DNA of 64,000 nt from Mesorhizobium sp. M4B.F.Ca.ET.203.01.1.1 (GTDB taxonomy: Bacteria; Pseudomonadota; Alphaproteobacteria; Rhizobiales; Rhizobiaceae): positions 1 to 64,000 of the forward strand of contig NZ_SRUO01000025.1 in the NCBI RefSeq assembly GCF_004791025.1, in the 5' to 3' direction. Both the position numbers and the translations under genes were made by a program. The notes under the pieces were generated by a model. The model searched no databases, was not told the origin of the DNA, and worked only from the letters and a program-made list of their open reading frames with translations. Shown here piece after piece: positions 45,549-53,806 of the stretch; position 1 is the first letter of the stretch, and the number at the start of each line of letters is the position of its first letter.

Positions 45549-46534
45549 TCACGACCCCTTGCAGATCGGCAGCGGCTGCGGCGGCGGCGCCGGATGGTCC
45601 TTCTTGTACTGGGCAATGATCGGCTCGAGGGTCTTCCTCGGCCAGAATTTCGGCCTGCCGATATCCTTCAGGCAGGATGCGTTCCAGTAGGCGCCCGAAG
45701 CGGAACGGCCGCCCGCCACGGCGGCGATGTCTCCCGATTCCGGATAGATGTAGAGCGTCGTCGGGTTGCCCTTGACCATCGCGATGAGCTGCGCGGCATC
45801 GGTTGCCGACCAGCTGGTGCAGCCATTGCTGCGGCCGCCGGCATAGTCCACCAGCTTGCCGAACGGCACCATGCCGTCATGGTCGGCGTAAGAGCTGTTG
45901 GGGTTCTTGCGCAGGCACATGCCGCGCAGAACCTGGGCCGCGTGGCCGCCAATCACGCGCTGCCTGGCATTGGCGGCTTCGCCTTCGCCGTCGAACTGGA
46001 TGAAGGTGCGCAGGAAAGCCGTGTCCCGTCTTGCGCCGGTGCGATAGAAGCCCTTGAACGAGGTTTTCGCCTCGCGGGTCATGTAGGCGCCGCCGGCGGT
46101 CAATTCCGAATCCATCGCATTGCCGAAGTTCCTGGCGCATCGCCTGCCGTTTGAGAAATCGACGGTGCCTTTCAGGTTGCGGCCGCCGCCGTGGCCCGAC
46201 GAGATCGCGTGAAACGACTGGCTGGCTTCGCAGATGATGTAGTAGCGGCGCCCAGCACGCCGTTGCCGAGATCGCCGGGGCGCGTCGCATCCATGGCGAA
46301 GTAGCAGGGGTTGCTGACGGCGCCGGCGGCCACTTTTTTCAGGTAAAGCGCGCGCGCCCGCTCCAGAACGACCTCTGCGATCTGGCCATCGCCCTCGCCA
46401 ACATGGGCCTGCAGCCAGGCCGGAATGCCGGACGGTTGCAGGGCGGCGAAAGATCGAGGCGAAGCCGTCAAGGTGACGACAATGGCAAGGAGGCTGAGGA
46501 TAGCCACACCCAGCGGAACAGATCTCAACCGCAC
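45549..46534 (-). pseudogene. Murein L,D-transpeptidase catalytic-domain protein, split by a frameshift
   Basis: Two open frames together encode one exported protein. The N-terminal part (signal LSLLAIVVTLTASPRSFAAL, then NPCYFAMDATRPGDLGNGVLG) runs in one frame. The rest continues in another frame with RRYYIICEASQSFHAISSGH, then ELTAGGAYMTREAKTSFKG and the catalytic NGCTSWSATDAAQL (SxGC-type Cys). The switch needs one extra base near 46250, in the GGGCGCCGC run. The gene is either inactivated or affected by a sequencing error. The GTG at 46534 has GGGGATGAG upstream; an ATG at 46576 is also possible. Confidence 0.75.
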
Positions 46535-46658
46535 CAACTCATCCCCGTCAACGCATTGTGTCTTGCGATGAATCACCTGGAGGCGATCATAAAAGGTCTC
46601 GCGCCAATCTGCGAAACACTTCTAGTTTAGCTGCCCACCCCAAAGCCGGAATGGCATC

Positions 46659-47216
46659 ATGGTTGAAATCGTCAAGCCAGCACTCGAACACCTGCCGTCC
46701 TACAAGGCGGCGCTGGAGCGCGGCTGGTCGCCGGACAATGTGCGGCTTGAGGAAGCGACGCGAGAGCAGCTCGCCGCCATCGAACAGGACCCGTTTGCGT
46801 TCCTCGCCGGTCTCGACGATCCCGGAGGCAGGGGGCTGCCGATCACGCTGCCGGACGGCACGACGGTGCCACGGCTGCCCGGCTTCCGGCGCTGGATCTG
46901 GGACGGCGAGGCCGCCGGCTCGATCGGCTTCCGCTGGCAGCCCGGTACGGCGGCGCTTCCCTCGCATGTTCTCGGTCATATCGGCTACGCGGTGGTGCCG
47001 TGGAAGCGAGGGCGTGGCTATGCGACCGAGGCGCTGCGGCTGATGCTCGACGAGGCGAGGGCGGTCGGCCTGCCCTTTGTCGAGATCACCGCCAAGCCGC
47101 AAAATTCGGCCTCGCACAAGGTGATCCTGGCCAATGGCGGCAGGCACGTCGGCCGCTTCTTCGAGGACGCAGCCTATGGCGGCGCCGAGAGCCTGCGCTT
47201 CCGCATCGATCTATAG
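46659..47216 (+). CDS. GNAT-family N-acetyltransferase
   Basis: This 185-residue protein is of the RimJ/L-like type-3 acetyltransferase group. It has GHIGYAVVPWKRGRGYATEAL (RGRGYA, acetyl-CoA loop) and FVEITAKPQNSASHKVILANGG. The N-terminal ALEHLPSYKAALERGWSPDN is typical of this subgroup. It is divergent from the L,D-transpeptidase gene. The acceptor is unknown. Confidence 0.86.
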   Translation: MVEIVKPALEHLPSYKAALERGWSPDNVRLEEATREQLAAIEQDPFAFLAGLDDPGGRGLPITLPDGTTVPRLPGFRRWIWDGEAAGSIGFRWQPGTAALPSHVLGHIGYAVVPWKRGRGYATEALRLMLDEARAVGLPFVEITAKPQNSASHKVILANGGRHVGRFFEDAAYGGAESLRFRIDL

Positions 47217-47304
47217 CGGACGATGGCAGCCTGACGATCTGATTCAGGAGGGCGCGACAACGCGTTGTTTTGCCGTGTCTTCTGGCGCCGTGGCCGAGGC
47301 GTCG

Positions 47305-48486
47305 CTACTCGGCTGCCGCGGGCAGCGGCGGCGCCACGCGGCTGCGCCCTTCCCAGACTTGCGAGGCCACCGCCACGGCGACCGCGACCAGCATGGCCAG
47401 CGCGCCGACCACCGGCAGGCTACGGTAGCCGTAGCCGGCATTGAGCATGGCCGCACCCAGCGAGGCGGCGAGCGCGATGCCGACATTGAAGCCGGAGGGG
47501 ATGAGCGAGGAGGCGAGATTGGAGGCGTCCGCCGTCCAGGCCAGGATGCGGGTCTGGATCGGCGCGCCGATGGCGAAGTTGAGGCCGCCCCAGATGACGA
47601 TCGCAACGACCATCGGCACGGGGTAGGGGCTGACGGCATAGATGACGCCAAGCACCAGCGCCTGCAGGAGCAGCATGGTGATCAGCGACGGCATCAGCTT
47701 CCAGTCGGCCAGCTTGCCGCCGAGGAAGACGCCGATGGTTGCGCCGACGCCATTGAGCAGCAGCACCCAGGGCACCAGGCTCTCATCGAGGCCGGTGACT
47801 TCGAGCAAGGTCGGGGTGATGTAGGTGAACAGGCCGAACTGGCCGATCATCAGCATCAGCATCAGGATGAGCGAGGTCCAGACCTGCTGACGTCCCAGAA
47901 CGCGGACCTCGTGCGAAAGGCTGGCGGGGCTGTTCGACGAACCCGCCGTGCGGGGCAACAAAGCAAGCATGGCGGCAATTGCCGCCACGCCCAGCGCGCC
48001 CATCACCCAGAAAGTGGCGCGCCAGCCCCAGAGGTTGCCGATCGCGGTTCCGGCCGGCACGCCGATGACGTTGGAAACGGTGAGGCCGGACAGGATGACC
48101 GCCACCGCCATGCCGCGCTTGTCTTCCGGCACGAGGCCGACGGCCACCACCATGGCGACCCCGAAATAGGCGCCGTGCGCCACGGCGACTGCAATGCGCA
48201 GAAGCAGCATCGAGGTGAAGTCAGGCGCCAGCGCGCAAGCCGCCTGGCCGATGGTGAAGGCGATGGCGAGGCCTATGAGCAGGGTCTTGCGGGAGATCGT
48301 CTTGGTGGCGAGTGCCAGCAGCGGACCGCCAACGGCAATGCCGCAGGCGTAGCCGGAGACCAGGTAACCGGCAGTAGGAATGGAAACGCCGAGGCCGCCG
48401 GCGACCTGCGGCAGCACGCCGGCGATGACGAATTCCGTGGTGCCGAAGGCAAAGGCGGCGATGAACAGGGCAATGAGAGGAAGCAT
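47305..48486 (-). CDS. MFS transporter, DHA1 type
   Basis: This 393-residue protein has 12 predicted membrane segments. It starts MLPLIALFIAAFAFGTTEFV with IAGVLPQVAGGLGVSIPTAG, the pattern of AraJ/YdhP-like arabinose or drug efflux proteins. VPEDKRGMAVAVILSGLTV and GVPAGTAIGNLWGWRATFWV are further family features. The substrate is unknown. It is convergent with the GNAT gene. Confidence 0.88.
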   Translation of the reverse strand: MLPLIALFIAAFAFGTTEFVIAGVLPQVAGGLGVSIPTAGYLVSGYACGIAVGGPLLALATKTISRKTLLIGLAIAFTIGQAACALAPDFTSMLLLRIAVAVAHGAYFGVAMVVAVGLVPEDKRGMAVAVILSGLTVSNVIGVPAGTAIGNLWGWRATFWVMGALGVAAIAAMLALLPRTAGSSNSPASLSHEVRVLGRQQVWTSLILMLMLMIGQFGLFTYITPTLLEVTGLDESLVPWVLLLNGVGATIGVFLGGKLADWKLMPSLITMLLLQALVLGVIYAVSPYPVPMVVAIVIWGGLNFAIGAPIQTRILAWTADASNLASSLIPSGFNVGIALAASLGAAMLNAGYGYRSLPVVGALAMLVAVAVAVASQVWEGRSRVAPPLPAAAE

Positions 48487-48586
48487 GGCGCGGCAAGCGA
48501 TCCCAAATGAGATGGCCTCAAACCATGGATGGGCGCCGCCGGCAATGCAGAAAATGTCGATGCCGCTTTAGCTTTTCTTGACCGGC

Positions 48587-48832
48587 TCAATCCGGTCGGT
48601 CAGCTGCCGATGGGGCCAGGAAGGCCGTCTTCCTGCCGTAAGGGATTTTCAGCCATGCCCGTTCATGGAGATAGTAGAGCAATGACTTGGTGACGACCTC
48701 GGTGGCGCCGATGGCGGCGGCCAGCTTGACGCTGCCCGTTACCACCAGCGAGATGATCATCGTGTCGATGGTGCCGGTGGCGCGCCAGGAAAGCGCCTTG
48801 GCGAAGCTGCGTGAATGGGTGTCCGTCGCCGA
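48587..48832 (-). CDS. DUF2061 membrane protein with no proper start codon
   Basis: The open frame encodes THSRSFAKALSWRATGTIDT, then MIISLVVTGSVKLAAAIGAT and LLYYLHERAWLKIPYG, the DUF2061 signature of two membrane segments ending in YLHERAW. About 81 residues are readable. The frame opens directly after a TGA at 48833-48835 and has no ATG, GTG or TTG before the conserved region. Reading the ATG at 48836 and skipping one base (the A at 48833) gives MSATDTHSRSFAKALS, the expected start. This looks like a single-base insertion or a sequence error. Confidence 0.65.
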   Translation of the reverse strand, partial: SATDTHSRSFAKALSWRATGTIDTMIISLVVTGSVKLAAAIGATEVVTKSLLYYLHERAWLKIPYGRKTAFLAPSAADRPD

Positions 48833-48937
48833 TCATCCTCCCAGTAGACCTCACACGATCCTTAGCCGAGAGACGAGAGGATGAGCAAAGACAAATTCTG
48901 ATGGGACTGAGGTGATGTCGCCGCACCCGGTATCGAC

Positions 48938-50602
48938 CTAGCCCGCCTTCAGCCTTGAACCGCCGAGCAGGCCACGCTCTTCCAGCACCGGATAGGCCAT
49001 GGAGGCGAGCAGCGAGTTGATCTGCTTCAAGTCACGGATGGTGTCGAGGTGGATCGAGCTGGTCTCGACGCTCTTGGCGGTGCCGTCGCGCAGCCGCACG
49101 AAATGGCTGGCGCTGGTTTCCTTCTCGCGGTCGCGCAGCCGGTCCTTTTCCAGCACCAGCTGGCGGGCGGCCTCGGGGTCGCGCGAGACCAGCACGTTGA
49201 AGGCAAGGCGCGCATTGGCGAGCACCGAGGCATGGAAGGCGCTGAGCTCGCGCCAGCCTTCGGGCGTGAACTCCAGCCCCCGCTCGAGCTTCTTCCTGAC
49301 ATGCACCAGCATGTTGCGCACGATGATGTCGCCGACCTGCTCCAGCTTGACGCAGGCGCCGATCAATTCCTGGCAGCGCAGCGCCTCGTCCTCGCTCATC
49401 GGGTTCTTGGTGACCTTGGCCAGATAGAGCTTAATCGCCGCGTGTTTCTTGTCGACGCGGTCGTCGAGCGCGGCGAGCGCCTTGATCTTGTCGGCGTCGG
49501 CGCTCTCGTAGAGCTCGATGATGCGCTTCAGCATGATCTCGACGGTCTCGCAGACCCTCACGACCTCGCGGGTAGCGTTGGCCAGCGCCTGGCTCGGCGT
49601 ATCAAGCGCGCTTTCGTTGAGCGCCGACAGTTCGACGATGTCGAGCGCCGAAGCCTGCTCCGGCTTGGCGCCGAGCGCCACGATCTTCTCCGAGGCGCGG
49701 TAGACGAGGCTGGCGAGCGGCAGGCCGGCGAGCAGGACGATCACATTGAACAGGATGTGGGCGTTGACGATCTGGTCGGGGACGCTGGCGCCGAGGAAGC
49801 CGACCGGCGGCTTCAGCGTCATGAACAGGATCAGCATGACCAGCGAGCCCATGCCGCGCATCAGCAGGTTGCCGACCGGCACGACGCGCACGCCGGGCTC
49901 GGCGTTGCGGGTGAGCAGCGGCGCGATGATCGAAGAGCCGAGATTGACGCCAAGCACCAGCACGATGCCGAGCTCGGGCGGGATGAAGCCGCGGCCAGCC
50001 AGCGTCACCAGGAGCAGGACGGCCGCGATCGAGGAATGGAACAGCCAGGTGACCAGCGCGGCAAGCAGGTAGGCGGTGACGAAATCGCCGGAGAAATAGT
50101 TGACGATCATCGGCATCAGCGTGCTCTGGCGCAGCGGTTCCGAGGCCTGGCCGATCATCTCCAGCGACAGAAGCAATAGGCCGATGCCGACCAGGATGCG
50201 ACCGGACTGGCGCCAGTCGCGCCGCTCGGTGGCCATGAACATGAGGGTGCCGGCGACCAGGCATACCGGGACCAGCAGCGAGAGGTCGAAGGTGAGCAGC
50301 TTGACCACCAGCGCCGAGCCGATCTCGGCGCCGCGCACGGCCAACTGGCCGGACATGCCGGAGACGATGCCGGCGCCGGCGAAGGAGCCGACCAGCAAGG
50401 TCACGGCGGTGGAGCTCTGCAGCGCGATCGAGAGGCCGCAGCCGGCCAGAACCGCCATCAGCGGATTGCGCATGGTGGCGCGCAGCCTGTGGCGCAGCGC
50501 ATCGCCATAGGCGCGCTCGACGCCTGTCTTGACCATGCGGGTGGCGAACAACATCAGCGCCACGGCGCCGGCAAGATGCAGAAGGACGACGGAACCGCTC
50601 AT
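48938..50602 (-). CDS. Na+/phosphate cotransporter family protein with PhoU domain
   Basis: This 554-residue membrane protein has two Na_Pi_cotrans repeats with QSSTA motifs (SIALQSSTAVTLLVGSFAGA, and TWLFHSSIAAVLLLVTL in the second). They are followed by a C-terminal cytoplasmic PhoU-like helical bundle (about 350-540). It resembles the NptA/YjbB family of phosphate transporters or exporters. The ATG at 50602 (MSGSVVLLHLAGAVAL) is chosen, as the upstream extension is Arg-rich and unlike the family. It is divergent from the RcnB-like gene. Confidence 0.88.
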   Translation of the reverse strand: MSGSVVLLHLAGAVALMLFATRMVKTGVERAYGDALRHRLRATMRNPLMAVLAGCGLSIALQSSTAVTLLVGSFAGAGIVSGMSGQLAVRGAEIGSALVVKLLTFDLSLLVPVCLVAGTLMFMATERRDWRQSGRILVGIGLLLLSLEMIGQASEPLRQSTLMPMIVNYFSGDFVTAYLLAALVTWLFHSSIAAVLLLVTLAGRGFIPPELGIVLVLGVNLGSSIIAPLLTRNAEPGVRVVPVGNLLMRGMGSLVMLILFMTLKPPVGFLGASVPDQIVNAHILFNVIVLLAGLPLASLVYRASEKIVALGAKPEQASALDIVELSALNESALDTPSQALANATREVVRVCETVEIMLKRIIELYESADADKIKALAALDDRVDKKHAAIKLYLAKVTKNPMSEDEALRCQELIGACVKLEQVGDIIVRNMLVHVRKKLERGLEFTPEGWRELSAFHASVLANARLAFNVLVSRDPEAARQLVLEKDRLRDREKETSASHFVRLRDGTAKSVETSSIHLDTIRDLKQINSLLASMAYPVLEERGLLGGSRLKAG

Positions 50603-50903
50603 GCGCGATCTCGCGATCCGACGGGCGCGCGCTGCGCGCGAGCCGAACCGTCGACCAGGCAATAGAGGGTGCGAATCATAGACATTTCAGAACCGAGAAT
50701 ACGCCGATTTACTTTAGCCGGATAATAGATTTTGACCGTCGGGCGACGGTTGGCGCACGACAGGGCGTGTCGGAAATGGATGGACGGCGATTTGGTTGCA
50801 TGGCCCGCCGGCCCGGTGGCGGCATGCCGCCCGGCGCTCCCGCGCCTATCAAACGCCCCATCTGACGACGATGTTGAATTTGGCATCCTAAATGCAAGAA
50901 ATC

Positions 50904-50919
50904 ATTACATAATTGTAAT
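50904..50919. promoter_or_regulatory. AT-rich dyad upstream of the RcnB-like gene
   Basis: ATTACA-TAAT-TGTAAT forms a perfect 6-bp inverted repeat in the otherwise gene-free 387 bases (50603-50989) between the divergent Na/Pi transporter and RcnB-like genes. It could be a regulator site; no regulator is known. Confidence 0.4.
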
Positions 50920-50989
50920 TCTACCATTCAGTTTCGGTTCATCCCCGGCACCCTATTGCTTGTGCATCGACAACCAAGGAGTACCCGTG

Positions 50990-51358
50990 ATGAAACGTCT
51001 CGTTCTTTCCGCCGTCGCCGCCTCGATGCTGGCCGCCACGTCCGTCTCGGGCCAGGCCGCGCCGCTCAATGCGCCGGTCGCGCCGCAGTCGAACTATAGC
51101 CAGGTCGACTGGCAGCAGCCCGGCAAGCACGTCGACGTGAGGAAGCGCGTCATCAAGAAGAAGGTCGTGGTGAAGCGCAGTCATTGGCGCAACGGGCAGA
51201 AGTACTCCAGCTGGAAGCGGCACCAGCCGATCCGCAATTACGGCCGTTATGGCCTGCGCCGTCCGGGCCCTGGCCAGGAGTGGATCCGCGTCGGCAACGA
51301 CTATGTGCTGGTCAGCATCTTCTCCGGCATCATCTTTGGTGCCATCGCCGCGCAGTAA
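50990..51358 (+). CDS. RcnB-like small exported protein
   Basis: This 122-residue protein has a signal peptide (MKRLVLSAVAASMLAATSVS, cleavage after GQA). The mature basic part has KKKVVVKRSHWRNGQKYSSW and GLRRPGPGQEWIRVGNDYVLV, the RcnB-family pattern, and ends in a hydrophobic SIFSGIIFGAIAA. E. coli RcnB is a periplasmic nickel/cobalt-homeostasis protein; rhizobia carry many paralogues of unproven role. AAGGAGT precedes the ATG. dnaG follows on the same strand. Confidence 0.87.
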   Translation: MKRLVLSAVAASMLAATSVSGQAAPLNAPVAPQSNYSQVDWQQPGKHVDVRKRVIKKKVVVKRSHWRNGQKYSSWKRHQPIRNYGRYGLRRPGPGQEWIRVGNDYVLVSIFSGIIFGAIAAQ

Positions 51359-51501
51359 GCCAGCCAGCACTGAGCTGCGTTTTGAAGAAGGCGGCCGGCG
51401 ACGGCCGCTTTCCTTTTGCCCTGTGGAAACCGGGCATCGTCCGTATTTGGGGTCGTGCGGTCCGGCAAGCGTGCTTATATGGACGGGAAAAGAGTTTCCC
51501 G

Positions 51502-53439
51502 ATGCGCTTTCCGCCCGCCTTCCTCGACGAGATCCGCGACCGTGTGCCGATTTCCTCGGTCATCGGCCAGCGCGTCGCGTGGGACAGGAAGAAGACCAAT
51601 GCATCGCGCGGCGACTATTGGGCCTGCTGCCCGTTCCATGGCGAGAAGAGCCCGTCCTTTCATTGCGAGGACAAGAAGGGCCGCTACCATTGCTTCGGCT
51701 GCTCGGTGTCGGGGGACCACTTCAAGTTCCTGACCGAGCTCGACGGCATGAGCTTTCCCGAGGCGGTCGAGAAGATCGCCGACATGGCCGGCGTGCCGAT
51801 GCCGGTTCGCGACGAACAGGAGGAACGGCGCGAGAAGGAACGCGCCAGTCTGACCGATGTCATGGAGATGGCGACCGCCTTCTTCCAGGAGCGGTTGCAG
51901 GGGCCGGAAGGCGCAAAGGCCCGCGCCTATCTGAGGGAGCGTGGTCTGACCTCGGCGACCCAGCAGTCGTTTCGGCTGGGTTATGCGCCGGACAGCCGCA
52001 ATGCGCTGAAGGAGCATCTTGCCGCCAAGGGCGTGCCGAAGGCCGATATCGAGGCCTGCGGGCTGGTGCGGCATGGCGACGACATCCCGGTCTCCTACGA
52101 CTGGTTCCGCGACCGCATCATGTTTCCGATCCCGGATTCGCGTGGCAAGATCATCGCCTTTGGCGGCCGGGCGCTGGCGCCCGACGCGCTCGCCAAATAC
52201 ATGAACTCGCCCGATACCGAGCTCTTCCACAAAGGCAATGTGCTCTACAATTTCGCCCGCGCCCGCAAGGCACTGGCCAAGGGCGGTACGGTGATCGCGG
52301 TCGAAGGCTATATGGACGTGATCGCGCTGGCGCAGGCCGGTTTCGAGAATGCCGTGGCGCCGCTCGGCACCGCGCTCACCGAGAACCAGCTGGAGCTTCT
52401 GTGGCGCATGGCGCCGGAGCCGGTGTTGTGCTTCGACGGCGACAAGGCCGGATTGAAGGCGGCATGGCGTGCCGCCGATCTTGCGCTGCCGTCGGTACAG
52501 GCCGGGCGCTCGGCGAGTTTCGCGCTGCTGCCGGAAGGCAAGGATCCCGACGATCTGGTCAAGGCCGAGGGGCCGGACGCGTTCCGCGCGGTGCTTGCCG
52601 ATGCGCGGCCGCTGGTGGACCTGTTGTGGATGCGCGAGACGGCGGGCGGCGTTTTCGACACGCCGGAGCGGCGGGCGGAACTGGGAAAGACGCTGCGTGA
52701 ACTGACCAGCCGCATCCGCGACGAAAGCACGCGCTATCACTACCAGCAGGAGATGCGCGAGCGCGAACAGAGCTTCTTCGGCTCGCAGCGCGGCCCGCGG
52801 CAGGGTCGTCATGATGGCGGCCGGCCGGGGGAGCGCGGCCAGGGCAAGGCGCCCGGCGGACAGTTCGCCAAGGGCGCAAGCGGCCGCATCGCCATCACCG
52901 AGAGCCTCGGACAGTCGGCGCTGGTCAAGCGCGGCGAGGGCATGTCGGTGCGGGAGGCGACGATCATCGTGGCGCTCGTCAACCACCCGCCGCTGATCGA
53001 CGAGAATTTCGCCCATGTCGAATTCCTCGACCTTGCCAATGCCGACTTGAAGAAACTGCACGCCGCGATCCTCGACGCCATGGCGCATGATGCCGCCGAC
53101 GAGCGCGGCGCGGTGATCGCCACGATTGAGCGGGCCGGGTGCGGCGGCATCTGGGGGCGGGCGGTGGAACTGATCAAGCGCGCGCGGCAGTGGCCGGCGC
53201 TCGAAACCGCCGCGCTCGAGGATGCCCGCGACGCCTTCAACCAGGCGCTGCACTTGCAGCGCAGCGCGCGCACCTTACATAGAGAGCTGAAACAGGCGCA
53301 GGCAGCGCTCGACGCGGATCCCTCGGACGAAAATTTCCGGCATCTGATCGAGATTCAGGCGCAATTCAACGATGTACAGGCAACGGAAGCGCTGATCGAA
53401 GGGTTTGGCGTATCCTCGGGCAGAGTCGGGCGCGTATAG
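51502..53439 (+). CDS. dnaG: DNA primase (DnaG)
   Basis: DnaG synthesises RNA primers at the replication fork. The 645-residue protein has an N-terminal CHC2 zinc domain (CPFH at 43-46, then CFGC at 64-67). The Toprim catalytic core has VIAVEGYMDVIALAQ (Glu) and LCFDGDKAG (DxD). A linker of low complexity near 430-460 (Arg/Gly-rich) precedes a C-terminal DnaB-binding domain. It lies upstream of rpoD as in many bacteria. The ATG at 51502 begins MRFPPAFLDEIRDRVPISSVI. Confidence 0.97.
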   Translation: MRFPPAFLDEIRDRVPISSVIGQRVAWDRKKTNASRGDYWACCPFHGEKSPSFHCEDKKGRYHCFGCSVSGDHFKFLTELDGMSFPEAVEKIADMAGVPMPVRDEQEERREKERASLTDVMEMATAFFQERLQGPEGAKARAYLRERGLTSATQQSFRLGYAPDSRNALKEHLAAKGVPKADIEACGLVRHGDDIPVSYDWFRDRIMFPIPDSRGKIIAFGGRALAPDALAKYMNSPDTELFHKGNVLYNFARARKALAKGGTVIAVEGYMDVIALAQAGFENAVAPLGTALTENQLELLWRMAPEPVLCFDGDKAGLKAAWRAADLALPSVQAGRSASFALLPEGKDPDDLVKAEGPDAFRAVLADARPLVDLLWMRETAGGVFDTPERRAELGKTLRELTSRIRDESTRYHYQQEMREREQSFFGSQRGPRQGRHDGGRPGERGQGKAPGGQFAKGASGRIAITESLGQSALVKRGEGMSVREATIIVALVNHPPLIDENFAHVEFLDLANADLKKLHAAILDAMAHDAADERGAVIATIERAGCGGIWGRAVELIKRARQWPALETAALEDARDAFNQALHLQRSARTLHRELKQAQAALDADPSDENFRHLIEIQAQFNDVQATEALIEGFGVSSGRVGRV

Positions 53440-53806
53440 GGTCCAAACTCCGTCCAAAGAGCGAAATGGAAATGTCCCCGCGTCGAATCGACGCCTCTAA
53501 GTCGGGTAATTGATTCGCTTTTTTCATGCGAATCATGCGAGAGGCGCTTGACCTTCTGGCAGAATGGCGGAATCAGGACGATTCGAAATATTAACCCGTG
53601 CCAGGCGTCGACGGGAAAATTGAGAGATGCCGGGTACTGGTCACTGGACGGGCAAAAGGCCTGCCACAGATATCAGGGTTAATCTGGACTTAACGAGAGA
53701 TGCGGTTACTGGCCCGGTGAAGAGCGTTCTGGTGCGAGCGCATCCGATTTGACCGGCACTGCAGCTTACGCGGCTCCGCTTTAAGGCCGCTTGGAGACGA
53801 CAAAGA

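Noticed and set aside
53547..53575. rpoD promoter
   Set aside because: CTTGAC at 53547-53552 is a good -35, but no convincing -10 lies 16-18 bases downstream.
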